DNA of 64,000 nucleotides from Acidicapsa ligni (GTDB lineage Bacteria; Acidobacteriota; Terriglobia; Terriglobales; Acidobacteriaceae). The stretch's first letter is position 1. Every line of letters starts with the position of its first letter. Both the position numbers and the translations under genes were made by a program. Below are positions 1-8,306 of the stretch, one piece after another. Where the stretch lies: the NCBI RefSeq assembly GCF_025685655.1, contig NZ_JAGSYG010000002.1, forward strand, positions 682,001 to 746,000, written 5' to 3'. Under the pieces are notes generated by a model that saw only the letters and a program-made list of their open reading frames with translations, searched no databases and was not told the origin of the DNA.

Positions 1-803
1 CCGTCCGTCTTGTTGGCCAACGCCTCGACGGCCAGAATCCATTCGGCCGCAGTGGTCATGGCATCCTGCCGCAAATGCATCGGAGTCGTTCCGGCATGGT
101 TGGCACGCCCCTGAAAACTGAATTTGCAGCGCGTCTGCCCCACAATGGCGGTGACGACAGCGACGGACAGCCCTTCGGCCTCAAGCACCGGGCCCTGCTC
201 AATGTGAATTTCAAAAAAGCCAATCGCATCTTCGCCCACGATTGCCTCCTCGATTGCGCCAATGCCCGGCCCTGAATTGAGCGCTAAGTTCAATCCTGAG
301 TTGAGTCCAAAGTTGGCAATGGCCTGCCCCACCGAGATGCCCTCGGCATCCGTGAGCGCCAGCAGAGCAGGATCGAAGCGACCGGCCATCGCCCGGCTAC
401 CGAGAAATGGAACACCGAATCGCACACCCTCTTCCTCTGAAAACGCTACGACCTCAATCGCCAGAGGCAGGGAACTCGCCCGAGCCTCAGCCGCGAGGTG
501 CAAGGCCAGAACAACCCCAAGCACACCATCAAACGCCCCGGCATCGGGAACAGTATCGATATGCGAACCAATCACCAGGCGCTTTTGCATAGACGCGTCC
601 GATTGAAGGCAGCCGCGCAGGTTGCCGACCGCGTCGATGGAAACCGCCATGCCCAGCTCTTCCATACGCCTGCGAAGATAGGCATGAACCTGGGCGACGG
701 GCGGAGTCAGAAACCGCCGGGTCGTGCGCCCCGGTTCTTCGGTCATGGTTGCAAGCAACTGGCATTCGGCAAGGACTGCGGCGGCCCTCGTTCGATCACT
801 CAT
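1..803 (-). CDS. allC: allantoate amidohydrolase (M20 family), C-terminus outside window
   Basis: Probable allantoate amidohydrolase, which would hydrolyse the allantoate made by the preceding allantoinase, releasing ammonia and CO2 in purine/ureide breakdown. The reverse-strand translation shows the M20 metallopeptidase-fold signature: GSHIDTVP followed by GAFDGVLG (metal His and Asp), FSEEEGVRFG (catalytic and metal Glu), EIHIEQGP, and GRANHAGTTPM in the dimerisation domain. About 267 residues are present; the family is usually 400-420, so the C-terminal third lies before base 1. The ATG at 803 overlaps the allantoinase stop as ATGA, implying translational coupling. N-carbamoyl amino-acid amidohydrolase or ureidoglycolate hydrolase of the same family is possible, but the allantoinase partner favours AllC. 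Confidence 0.85.
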   Translation of the reverse strand, partial: MSDRTRAAAVLAECQLLATMTEEPGRTTRRFLTPPVAQVHAYLRRRMEELGMAVSIDAVGNLRGCLQSDASMQKRLVIGSHIDTVPDAGAFDGVLGVVLALHLAAEARASSLPLAIEVVAFSEEEGVRFGVPFLGSRAMAGRFDPALLALTDAEGISVGQAIANFGLNSGLNLALNSGPGIGAIEEAIVGEDAIGFFEIHIEQGPVLEAEGLSVAVVTAIVGQTRCKFSFQGRANHAGTTPMHLRQDAMTTAAEWILAVEALANKTD

Positions 804-2317
804 GCATTTCGCCGCAATTCGCGTCCTCGCGGCACCGGGTCCATGACGGCATCGGAACCGCGCCCCCAGAAAATGCATTCGCCACGGAGATAGGTTTCAA
901 GCACACGTCCGCGAAGTTGCGCTCCAAGATAAGGCGAAAGCTTATGCCGGAAGCGAAGATCCTGCTCCGTCACAGTCCACTCTTCATCCGGATCGAAGAT
1001 CACGACATCGGCGTCATATCCAATAGCGAGGGCGCCTTTTTGTCCTTGCCTGCCCTCAACTCCAGCTACACCAGCCAGCCCCGCCAGGCGTGCCGGTTCC
1101 TGGGCCAGCCATTTGGAGAGCAATTCCAGATCCCTGGCTTCCAGATCTTTGGATTCCAGATCTCTGCCACGGTGCTTCAGGCCGGTCCACACAATCGGCA
1201 GCGCCAGCCCAAGGCTCGCGATTCCGCCCCAGGCCTCATCGAAACGCCCGGTTTCCTTCTGTTTCAACTCGGGTTCACATGGGGAGTGGTCGGTAGCAAT
1301 CATGTCGATCACGCCCTCGCGCAATCCGTTCCAGAGAGCGTCGCGGTTTGCCGCGCTGCGAATCGGCGGCGCACACTTGTACTCCGTCGCTCCATCGGGA
1401 ATCTCTTCCGAGGCAAACCATAGATATTGCGGGCAGGTCTCGACAGTAATCTTCAGCCCGGCAGCGCGAGCCTTTTTCAGAATGGGCAACGCCTGAGCAC
1501 TCGATAGATGCACCACATGCAGCGGCGTGTCGAAGACGACGGCCAGTGCAATCAGCATCTCGATCGCTTCCAACTCCGCCTCATCCGGCCTGGAGGCGAG
1601 ATAGGTGGCATATTTTCGCCAGTCGCGCTGCTCGGAGTTGAGAAGCGCCGTCGCCTGTTCGACAGGCCCGGCCAGCTCCGCATGCGCCAGCAACGGCAGT
1701 CCGGAACCGTGCAGCTTGTCGAGAGCTACGCGTAGCTGCGGTTCATCGACCCAGGCAAAATCGTCAATGCCGGATGGCACCAGGAAGCATTTAAATCCCG
1801 CAACGCCTGCCTCGGCCAGCGGAAGCAACTGCTCCTCATTGCCGCCGATGCCCCCGTTGCCGACGATTCCACCCCAGGCTACCCAATCAACCCAGGCTTT
1901 TCCTTCGGCAGCTTTTCGCTTGGCTTCGAGTGCATCCGGTGACAGAGTTCCCGGTACGGAGTTAAGCGGCATATCCACAAGCGTAGTTACACCGCCTGCG
2001 GCTGCTGCCTGGGTCGCCGTGGCAAATCCCTCCCACGCGATGCGGTTGCCATCTCCATCCCCCGCATCATTGATGTGAACATGTGTGTCGACCATGCCCG
2101 GCATCAGGACGAAGTCGCCATAGTCACGCAGATGCGCATCTGGCGGTACATTTCCCCACTCGGCTACTTCGAAGATACGCCCGGCTTTTACCAGCAGAAT
2201 TGCGGGCCGTACACCTTCTGTCGTTACGACTCGCGTTGACCGGAACGCCCATGTGCGCGTTTCTTTCCAGTTTTCCGCAGGAGATTGACTCGTACTTTCA
2301 CGAAAACCCTGTGCCAT
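800..2317 (-). CDS. allB: allantoinase
   Basis: Cyclic amidohydrolase of about 505 aa, expected to open allantoin to allantoate. Metal ligands are visible: the HVH pair at residues 79 and 81, the lysine likely to be carbamylated at 176 in GFKCFLVPSG, His 212 in AHAEL, His 270 in HVVHLSS and the Asp of ATDHSPC. The GFKCFL..SG form is that of allantoinases rather than hydantoinases. I start it at the ATG at 2317, preceded by AAGGA at good spacing. The frame stays open further upstream, but that stretch is antisense to the guanine deaminase gene. The stop overlaps the allC start. Oddity: the C-terminal third contains an in-frame repeat, RDLES-KDLEA-RDLEL. Confidence 0.9.
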   Translation of the reverse strand: MAQGFRESTSQSPAENWKETRTWAFRSTRVVTTEGVRPAILLVKAGRIFEVAEWGNVPPDAHLRDYGDFVLMPGMVDTHVHINDAGDGDGNRIAWEGFATATQAAAAGGVTTLVDMPLNSVPGTLSPDALEAKRKAAEGKAWVDWVAWGGIVGNGGIGGNEEQLLPLAEAGVAGFKCFLVPSGIDDFAWVDEPQLRVALDKLHGSGLPLLAHAELAGPVEQATALLNSEQRDWRKYATYLASRPDEAELEAIEMLIALAVVFDTPLHVVHLSSAQALPILKKARAAGLKITVETCPQYLWFASEEIPDGATEYKCAPPIRSAANRDALWNGLREGVIDMIATDHSPCEPELKQKETGRFDEAWGGIASLGLALPIVWTGLKHRGRDLESKDLEARDLELLSKWLAQEPARLAGLAGVAGVEGRQGQKGALAIGYDADVVIFDPDEEWTVTEQDLRFRHKLSPYLGAQLRGRVLETYLRGECIFWGRGSDAVMDPVPRGRELRRNA

Positions 2318-2353
2318 ACTGTCCTTAATCCTCGGAGAATTCCTGAAGCCTAA

Positions 2354-2851
2354 GTGTATCGGAGGTATGCCCTGCTCAATCAGCCAAATCCAGCTCATCT
2401 TCGCCGCGCTATTGCACTCGCGACCGAAAACGTACTCTCCGGCAAAGGCGGCCCGTTCGCTGCAGTGATTGTTCGCGATGGAGAAGTTATTGCAGAGGCA
2501 GCCAATTCCGTCACTACGAGCAATGATCCCACAGCTCACGGCGAAGTGAACGCGATTCGTGCAGCATGCAAAGCGCTGGGCACATTCACGCTGACAGGCT
2601 GTGAGATTTACTCCAGTTGCGAACCATGCCCGATGTGCCTGGCCGCCATCTATTGGGCCCGGCTCGACGCGCTCTATTACGGCAGCAATCAGCAGGATGC
2701 AGCCAGGGCTGGCTTTGACGATGCCTATCTCTATGACGAGTTGCGTAAGGTGTACGCGGACCGCAGCATCCCCTCGCAGCAACTGCTTCAGGCCGATGCA
2801 TGGGAGTGCTTTTCAGCGTGGATCGATCATCCGGCAAAAGTGGATTACTGA
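2354..2851 (+). CDS. guaD: guanine deaminase (CDA-fold nucleoside/nucleobase deaminase)
   Basis: 165-residue zinc deaminase of the cytidine/deoxycytidylate deaminase fold, most like bacterial guanine deaminases, which convert guanine to xanthine. The zinc site is clear: His 62 and catalytic Glu 64 in AHGEVNA, and Cys 92/95 in PCPMC. The C-terminal DDAYLYDEL segment also fits GuaD. The only workable in-frame start is GTG 2354. An ATG at 2367 sits behind a good GGAGG but is out of frame. The gene diverges from allantoinase with only 36 bp between starts, so both promoters share that gap. It would feed the same purine-to-allantoin route. tRNA adenosine deaminase is less likely because of the C-terminal region. 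Confidence 0.85.
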   Translation: MYRRYALLNQPNPAHLRRAIALATENVLSGKGGPFAAVIVRDGEVIAEAANSVTTSNDPTAHGEVNAIRAACKALGTFTLTGCEIYSSCEPCPMCLAAIYWARLDALYYGSNQQDAARAGFDDAYLYDELRKVYADRSIPSQQLLQADAWECFSAWIDHPAKVDY

Positions 2852-2876
2852 GGCTGGCAGCGTTTTTCGCGCTGCT

Positions 2877-3953
2877 TCAAATACCAAGTTCGCGCGCTGC
2901 CATCTCTGTTCCCTCAACCCTCGCCTGAATCTTGCGGAAAGCAGTTTCACGAGCAGTGGATGTATCGTCCGCAAAGGGCGCAAAGCCGCAATCATCCGTT
3001 GTCCCCAGTTGCTCCGGTGGCAGAAAAGATGCCGCCTCCAGAACGCGCTCACGCACTTCCATCGCACTCTCCACACGAGGATTAATCGGATCGATAACAC
3101 CGATGAAGACCAGGGGCTTTGCATCGGAAACCTGCGCAGCCAGATCTCTCACCAGCTTCAACACACGCCCACGATCCGGCTCACTCGCCATCTGCAGGTA
3201 AAAGCGACCGACCCGCATCTGGAATAAATCCGGTAACAAACCTGCATAGTCCACATCCGCAGAGTGAGTCGAATCATGATCCCCACCGGGGCATACATGC
3301 ACGCCAATGAGACAACGTTCCTCGGCAGAGAATCGATCCAGCACATGGTTATTCAGCGCGATAAAACTTCGCAGTAATCCACCGCTCGGATCGAGCTTTA
3401 AAGACAACCGTCCCTCGGTGAAATCAATCTGCACACTATCCGCGCCTGCATCGAGAGCGCCGCGAATATCTGTCTCGGCCTCGTCCAGCAGATCGGCTAC
3501 AAATTCTTCCCGGGCATACCCGGCAATGCCGTCGCTCGGATAGAGCAGACTCAATGCGGAAGCCGAAATCACCGCCTGCTTGATTGGCCGTTGCGTATAA
3601 CTGCGCGCGGCCTTGAGATAACTCGACGCATGAATTCCATATCGAAACGGACGGGCAGTCAGTCGCGGCAACGGGCGCTGATGTCCATCCGCAAACGGAA
3701 TCACCACACCATCCGGCGCAAGATTTGTAAGGCCGCTCAGGGGATAGGTGGCAAAGCTTGGCTTCGTCTGTTCGCCATCGGAGAGCACCGGCGATCCCGT
3801 CTGCTCCAGACGCGCAATCGTGTCCTTGAGGGCTGCCACGTAGGCTTCGTTCAACACCTCTGAACTCACGATGCCGGCTTGAAAAGAAACCATTGCCTGA
3901 ATCAATTCAGGAGGACGAGGTATGCTGCCAATCAACTCAGTCGGAATCGCCAT
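2877..3953 (-). CDS. core MetE-like methyltransferase (cobalamin-independent methionine synthase C-terminal family)
   Basis: 358-residue protein matching only the catalytic C-terminal barrel of cobalamin-independent methionine synthase; the N-terminal half of true MetE is absent. The four zinc ligands appear in order: His 219 and Cys 221 in GVHVCPGGD, Glu 258 in MASEPDRG, and Cys 322 in TTDDCGFAPF. Such stand-alone core-MetE proteins transfer a methyl group to a thiol, but the donor is often unknown. I chose the ATG at 3953, with AGGA upstream; the frame is open to 4037 but that extension lacks family resemblance. It converges on guaD and sits inside the ureide island, though a link with purines is not evident from its residues. 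Confidence 0.75.
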   Translation of the reverse strand: MAIPTELIGSIPRPPELIQAMVSFQAGIVSSEVLNEAYVAALKDTIARLEQTGSPVLSDGEQTKPSFATYPLSGLTNLAPDGVVIPFADGHQRPLPRLTARPFRYGIHASSYLKAARSYTQRPIKQAVISASALSLLYPSDGIAGYAREEFVADLLDEAETDIRGALDAGADSVQIDFTEGRLSLKLDPSGGLLRSFIALNNHVLDRFSAEERCLIGVHVCPGGDHDSTHSADVDYAGLLPDLFQMRVGRFYLQMASEPDRGRVLKLVRDLAAQVSDAKPLVFIGVIDPINPRVESAMEVRERVLEAASFLPPEQLGTTDDCGFAPFADDTSTARETAFRKIQARVEGTEMAARELGI

Positions 3954-4167
3954 GCGCAAAATCCTATCAAGCTTTTGCCGATCCGCACGTCCACCCAAAG
4001 GATGAGTCGAGTGGAGGGGAACAGGACAAATCGGCATGCACTGTTGATAACGCGTTCAGTCCAGTTGTGCGATCTATTGCTGTGCTCACACGAAGCATAG
4101 ATAGAGTTCCCCGCTAAAAAACGATTGCTCTTGCAGCCCCTTTGCGATATTTTCAGAGACTCATCTA

Positions 4168-4215
4168 CCTCCCTGTTTTGAGGCCTCCCTGTTCTGAGAA
4201 CTCTCTGTTTTTGAG
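4168..4215. repeat. three tandem 15-bp repeats upstream of the permease
   Basis: Three near-identical units follow one another: CCTCCCTGTTTTGAG (4168-4182), CCTCCCTGTTCTGAG (4184-4198) and CTCTCTGTTTTTGAG (4201-4215). They lie about 70 bp before the NCS1 permease start, in the 331-bp gap between the MetE-like gene and the permease. Their regular spacing, close to 16-17 bp, suggests operator repeats or a small slippage-generated tandem array; the sequence alone does not separate these. No gene was seen elsewhere in 3954-4284. Confidence 0.5.
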
Positions 4216-4284
4216 ACCGCCGCAGTGAGGCCAGAGATCTAACTCTCTTTCTGATTCCTTCACGCATACCCATCCGGAGGCCCG

Positions 4285-5733
4285 TTGAGCACAGCCGCAA
4301 GCGCCATCGACTCTACTCTCATCAATGACGACCTCGCGCCCACGACAGCCGCACAGCGTACATGGGGAACCTATAACTACATTGCGCTCTGGTTCTCCAT
4401 GTCGATGGAAATTACGACTTATCAACTTGCAAGCTCGCTCATAGCGAAGGGCATGGACTGGAAGCAGGCAGTCGGTACCGTGTTGCTCGGCAACCTTATC
4501 GTGCTCGTCCCGATGCTGCTCAACGCACATGCCGGAGCCCGGTATGGCATTCCGTTTCCAGTCTTTATTCGCGCACCTTTCGGTGTTCGTGGCGCCAACC
4601 TCCCGGCAATCCTGCGTGCGCTCGTTGCATGCGGCTGGTTTGGTATTCAAACATGGATCGGTGGCATGGCCATTCACTCCATGCTGCTGGTGGCATGGCC
4701 CGGCGTTGCGCAGGCAGAGTGGGTTCTCTGGGCTTGCTTTCTCGGCTTCTGGTTATTGAACATGGTGGTGGTGTGGCGCGGCGTCGAATCCATTCGCTAT
4801 CTACAGGGCTTTGGAGCGCCGTTCATGTTTGTGATGGCTGCTGCGTTGTTGATCTGGGTGCGCGTCAAGGCAGGCAGTTTTGGCTCGATGCTTTCAACTC
4901 CGAGCAGGTTTCATTCATGGCATGAATTCCTGCCTGTCTTCTTTCCAACACTCACAGGAATCGTCGGCTACTGGGCAACCCTCGCTTTAAACATTCCGGA
5001 CTTCACTCGCTATTCAAAATCACAAGGCGCGCAGATTGTTGGACAGGGCTTTGGCCTGCCTGTCGCAATGACTCTGTATACCTTTGTCGGCATCGCGTGT
5101 ACCTCGGCATCGGTTGTATTGTTTGGTGAGCCCATCTGGAACCCGATAACTCTGATAGGTCGTTTCCATCAGCCGGTTATAGCGTTCGTCGCACTTATCG
5201 CCATACTTGTAGCGACGCTCAACGTCAACATAGGAGCCAACGTAGTCTCCCCATCAAATGATTTTTCCAACCTGTATCCGAGGCTGATCAGCTATCGCAC
5301 CGGAGGCATGATTACCGGCTTTCTAGGACTGGCGATGCAGCCCTGGAAGCTGCTCGCCACTCCGGATGCCTATATCTTCGGATGGCTTGAGGGCTACTCC
5401 GGATTGCTGGGACCGGTGGCAGGAATCATGATCTGTGATTACTTCTTTATCCGCAGGACAAAGCTCGATGTGAACTCGCTCTATCACCGCGACGGAATCT
5501 ATCACTACAGCAAAGGCATCAACCCGCGCGCGATTATCGCGCTCGTAGTTGGCGTTGTTGTTGCATTGATAGGCATGTTCGTTCCAACGTTGCGTTTCCT
5601 TTACGACTACAGTTGGTTCGTCGGATTTTTTCTCGCAGCGCTGATCTATGCATTCCTCATGCACTTATCCCCTGTGCCGATTATGGAGCAGGGCATGAAG
5701 CCGAACAAAGGCCCAATTAACGTCCAGCATTGA
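4285..5733 (+). CDS. NCS1 family nucleobase/allantoin:cation symporter
   Basis: 482-residue polytopic membrane protein of the nucleobase:cation symporter-1 family, which imports allantoin, hydantoins, cytosine or purines with H+ or Na+. Recognisable features are the N-terminal RTWGTYNYIALWFSMSM helix, the GARYGIPFPVFIRAPFG loop, LNIPDFTRYSKSQ and the NVVSPSNDFSNL segment. About 12 membrane helices can be traced. The start is TTG 4285 with GGAGG five bases upstream; no ATG fits the family N-terminus. It stands beside allantoinase, allC and guanine deaminase, so allantoin or a purine base is the most likely cargo. Three tandem repeats lie in front of it and may control it. Confidence 0.88.
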   Translation: MSTAASAIDSTLINDDLAPTTAAQRTWGTYNYIALWFSMSMEITTYQLASSLIAKGMDWKQAVGTVLLGNLIVLVPMLLNAHAGARYGIPFPVFIRAPFGVRGANLPAILRALVACGWFGIQTWIGGMAIHSMLLVAWPGVAQAEWVLWACFLGFWLLNMVVVWRGVESIRYLQGFGAPFMFVMAAALLIWVRVKAGSFGSMLSTPSRFHSWHEFLPVFFPTLTGIVGYWATLALNIPDFTRYSKSQGAQIVGQGFGLPVAMTLYTFVGIACTSASVVLFGEPIWNPITLIGRFHQPVIAFVALIAILVATLNVNIGANVVSPSNDFSNLYPRLISYRTGGMITGFLGLAMQPWKLLATPDAYIFGWLEGYSGLLGPVAGIMICDYFFIRRTKLDVNSLYHRDGIYHYSKGINPRAIIALVVGVVVALIGMFVPTLRFLYDYSWFVGFFLAALIYAFLMHLSPVPIMEQGMKPNKGPINVQH

Positions 5734-5754
5734 CGCCAGGTATTCGAGACAACA

Positions 5755-7113
5755 TTACTTCACCAGCGCATCCGCAATCGAGAGCGCTTCGTCCAGTGCG
5801 TCGATGCCTTCATCGAGTTCGGCTTCGGTGACGATCAGCGGCGGCGCGATTACGAAGTGGCTTATCCAGGCCTGCTGCGCTACGCCGCGAGCCATCATCT
5901 TAGCCGCAATCTGATCGACGACAAGCGGCTTGCCCTCGACCTTATCGCTCATCGTGTTGAAAGGCTCCTTGGTCTCGCGATTCTTGACGAGTTCAACCGC
6001 CCAGAAGAGGCCCATGCCGCGCACATCGCCGATGGAGGGATGTTTATCTTTGAGCGCTTCCAGCTTGGTGCGCACATACGGTTCAAGCGACGCGGCTCGC
6101 TCTACCAGGTTGAGACGCTGCATTTCTTCGATCGTAGCGACAGCCGGTCCCAGGGTCATGGGGTGCGCTTCGTAGGTGTGTCCGTGGGCGAAGTAATGCT
6201 CTTCGAAGTAGTCGGCTATCTTAGTCGTAGTGGCGCAGAGGCCAAGTGGAACATAGGCGGAAGTTATGCCTTTGGCTGTGACGAGGATGTCGGGTTTTAC
6301 TCCCCAGTTATCGACGGAGAACCACTTACCCGTGCGTCCCCAGCCAGCCATAACTTCATCGGCGATGAGCAATACGCCATTTTCTTCGCAGATAGCTTTG
6401 AGCCGCGGCAGATATTCTTTCGGCGGAACAAGTACGCCGTTCGTTCCCACGACTGGTTCTACGATGACCGCAGCAACATCGCTCTCATTACGGATCATGT
6501 GCTCGATGTAATCCGCACACGCGATGTTGCAGCCGGGATAGGTGTGCTTGATAGGGCACTTGTAACAGTTCGTCTCAGGCGCGAAAACGAAGCCCTGCCC
6601 CTTGCCGCCTGGCTCCATCGCCCAGCGACGCGGATCGCCTGTCGCTGCAATCGATGCAGTGGTAGAGCCATGATACGAACGATAGCGCGAAATGATCTTG
6701 GTCTTGCCCGTATACATGCGCGCAATCTTGAAGGCCGCTTCATTGGCCTCCGTGCCTGAAGTTGCGAAGAAAAACTTCTCCAATCCCTCAGGCAGCACTT
6801 CGAGAAGCTTCTTGCTCAGGCGTGCTCGCGAGGTTGTCGCATATCCCGGAGCCATGTAGGGAATATCGCGCGCCTGCTCCGCAATCGACTCGATGACGCG
6901 CGGATTTTTGTGGCCCAGATTGACGCACATGAGCTGAGAGGAAAAATCCAGATACCGCTTGCCCGCCGCATCCATGAAGTAGCAACCCTCAGCGTCCACC
7001 ACATGCATTGGCTTCCATGTCTTCTGGATGCGCCATGTTCCGTAGTTATTGGCGCGCGTGATAGATGTGACTTCTTCCGTAGTTAACAGGCCGTTGATAA
7101 GTGCGTCACTCAT
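5755..7113 (-). CDS. class III PLP-dependent aminotransferase
   Basis: 452-residue fold-type I aminotransferase of class III (omega-amino acid group). The PLP site is visible: ATSGTEANEAA for phosphate binding, ADEVMAGWGRTG with the ring-contacting Asp 252, and Lys 281 in LVTAKGITSAY forming the Schiff base. An insertion between residues 183 and 199 holds four cysteines in a C-x2-C, C-x3-C arrangement, possibly a structural metal site. It converges on the permease with only 21 bp between stops. The substrate cannot be read from sequence: beta-alanine, taurine or a ureide-derived amine with pyruvate or glyoxylate are all possible. The ureidoglycine:glyoxylate enzyme belongs to class V, so it is not that enzyme. 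Confidence 0.82.
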   Translation of the reverse strand: MSDALINGLLTTEEVTSITRANNYGTWRIQKTWKPMHVVDAEGCYFMDAAGKRYLDFSSQLMCVNLGHKNPRVIESIAEQARDIPYMAPGYATTSRARLSKKLLEVLPEGLEKFFFATSGTEANEAAFKIARMYTGKTKIISRYRSYHGSTTASIAATGDPRRWAMEPGGKGQGFVFAPETNCYKCPIKHTYPGCNIACADYIEHMIRNESDVAAVIVEPVVGTNGVLVPPKEYLPRLKAICEENGVLLIADEVMAGWGRTGKWFSVDNWGVKPDILVTAKGITSAYVPLGLCATTTKIADYFEEHYFAHGHTYEAHPMTLGPAVATIEEMQRLNLVERAASLEPYVRTKLEALKDKHPSIGDVRGMGLFWAVELVKNRETKEPFNTMSDKVEGKPLVVDQIAAKMMARGVAQQAWISHFVIAPPLIVTEAELDEGIDALDEALSIADALVK

Positions 7114-7233
7114 GGATTATTCCCCCGCAAGTTGGTCCTCAAATCCTACCACTACTGCATCCCGCACCTTCTAATATCCGAGAAGGTCGATCACGATCAG
7201 CGCTCTTCAGGCTGCGATGGCAATGCATTTTCT

Positions 7234-7680
7234 TTAGAAGAAACGGGCATCAAATGGGTGTTCATACGTCCTGGTAATTTTCAGCAGATTGGCTTCGGCG
7301 TGCCGAGGATTTACGAGCATGTTCCATGTCTCGGGGACCAGTACGCTGGGAACTTGCAGTAGAAAGGAACGTCCTTCAGAAAGCCACAGATCCCCCACCG
7401 CCTGCGTCACGGTCATGTCGTCGGTCCAGTTAGCAGTGAATGTATCGGCTTTGACTGTTTCTTGTGAAAGCGTATCCGGCCCTTCAATTCTCAGCACCTG
7501 AAAACGCTCAGGGCGATCCTCGGAGTCGATTTCGAGATGGACAAGGATTTCAAGCAAGGCGGTTGCTGGATTCAAGGTGCAATAGACGACCGGACGGCCC
7601 TTTGTGTGCCAGCGGCCGGACACATACAGGCCTCCCACTCCGTCTAAAGTCTCGTGGTTACTGACTCTCCAGAGGATCAC
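7234..7680 (-). CDS. RES-domain toxin
   Basis: 148-residue RES family protein. Members of this family deplete NAD+ in the cell when not held by their antitoxin. The family residues are visible: Arg in LWRVS near the N-terminus, GRW, Glu in TALLEILVHLE and Ser in LLQVPSVLVP. The start is GTG 7680. It begins 10 bp after the antitoxin stop, so the two genes are one transcript in the usual antitoxin-first order. Regulation is probably from the promoter upstream of the antitoxin. Length and residues look intact. Confidence 0.9.
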   Translation of the reverse strand: MILWRVSNHETLDGVGGLYVSGRWHTKGRPVVYCTLNPATALLEILVHLEIDSEDRPERFQVLRIEGPDTLSQETVKADTFTANWTDDMTVTQAVGDLWLSEGRSFLLQVPSVLVPETWNMLVNPRHAEANLLKITRTYEHPFDARFF

Positions 7681-7690
7681 AGGGCAATTC

Positions 7691-8146
7691 TCAAGCCGCG
7701 AATCCGTAGTCGAGTTGCAACAGCATCTCTTCTACAAGTCGCGCGCCAGCCTCAGTCCGCAGCATCTCAAGTGGGCTGCGTCCCTCGAAACGAGCCTTTG
7801 CCTTGCGTAGCCAACGCGAGGCTTTCGCGTCATCGCCAAAAACCTCTTCAGCGAGTGAGGTGACACGAGCGATCCGAACGGCGCGGTCCGATTCATCGTG
7901 GGTCAGAGACTCATGGCGAGTTTTGCGGTGTGCCAGGGTTCGTCGCGGAAGAATGAAGCTGTAGATTTCTTCATCGCTCATCCCATGATTGGAAAGCGAC
8001 TCGACAGAGGCGAGCGGGAGGCGTTCATCCACCAGCCGGGCGAGGTCACGGTCTGAGCGTAAGGGCGTCACCCCAAGTTTGGCCTCTATGCGGCGATAGA
8101 ACATCGCCGGTTCTCGCCTGGCACGAACCTCGGCAGCTTGAGCCAT
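7691..8146 (-). CDS. Xre/MbcA/ParS-type antitoxin of the RES toxin
   Basis: 151-residue antitoxin of the Xre/ParS/MbcA class (old DUF2384). The N-terminal half holds a helix-turn-helix-like region ending in SNHGMSDEEIYSFILPRRTLAHR. The C-terminal toxin-binding part includes AEEVFGDDAKASRWL, GRSPLEML and RTEAGARLVEEMLLQLDYG, typical of the family. It would neutralise the RES protein encoded 10 bp downstream and repress its own promoter. The ATG at 8146 has a strong GGAGGT nearby. An unambiguous promoter and a pair of 11-bp direct repeats precede it. Confidence 0.9.
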   Translation of the reverse strand: MAQAAEVRARREPAMFYRRIEAKLGVTPLRSDRDLARLVDERLPLASVESLSNHGMSDEEIYSFILPRRTLAHRKTRHESLTHDESDRAVRIARVTSLAEEVFGDDAKASRWLRKAKARFEGRSPLEMLRTEAGARLVEEMLLQLDYGFAA

Positions 8147-8158
8147 AAAGACCTCCCT

Positions 8159-8201
8159 GGCAACCTGCCAAAATTATAGTGGCAACTTGCTCAAGTCGCA
8201 A
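8159..8201 (-). promoter_or_regulatory. promoter with direct-repeat operator for the RES/Xre pair
   Basis: Reading the reverse strand, TTGCGA (8196-8201) and a perfect TATAAT (8173-8178) are separated by exactly 17 bp, so transcription should start near 8166, about 20 bp before the antitoxin ATG. On the forward strand GGCAACYTGCY occurs twice, at 8159-8169 and 8181-8191. The copies are 22 bp apart, two helical turns, and bracket the -10 box. This is the layout expected of an autoregulatory operator for the Xre antitoxin; repressor binding is inferred. Confidence 0.75.
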
Positions 8202-8306
8202 CTAAGGCCAAATCTTCTCAAATCTGCCTGCCACAAGCGCAGAGCTGCAGCGATCTTCCCAATTAGGAAACGTCTGCCTCCGGAAGTAGGATAACCACAA
8301 ATTCGC

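Noticed and set aside
2318-2782. Extension of allantoinase to 660 residues
   Set aside because: The added part is antisense to the guanine deaminase gene and has no family resemblance; ATG 2317 has a good ribosome site.
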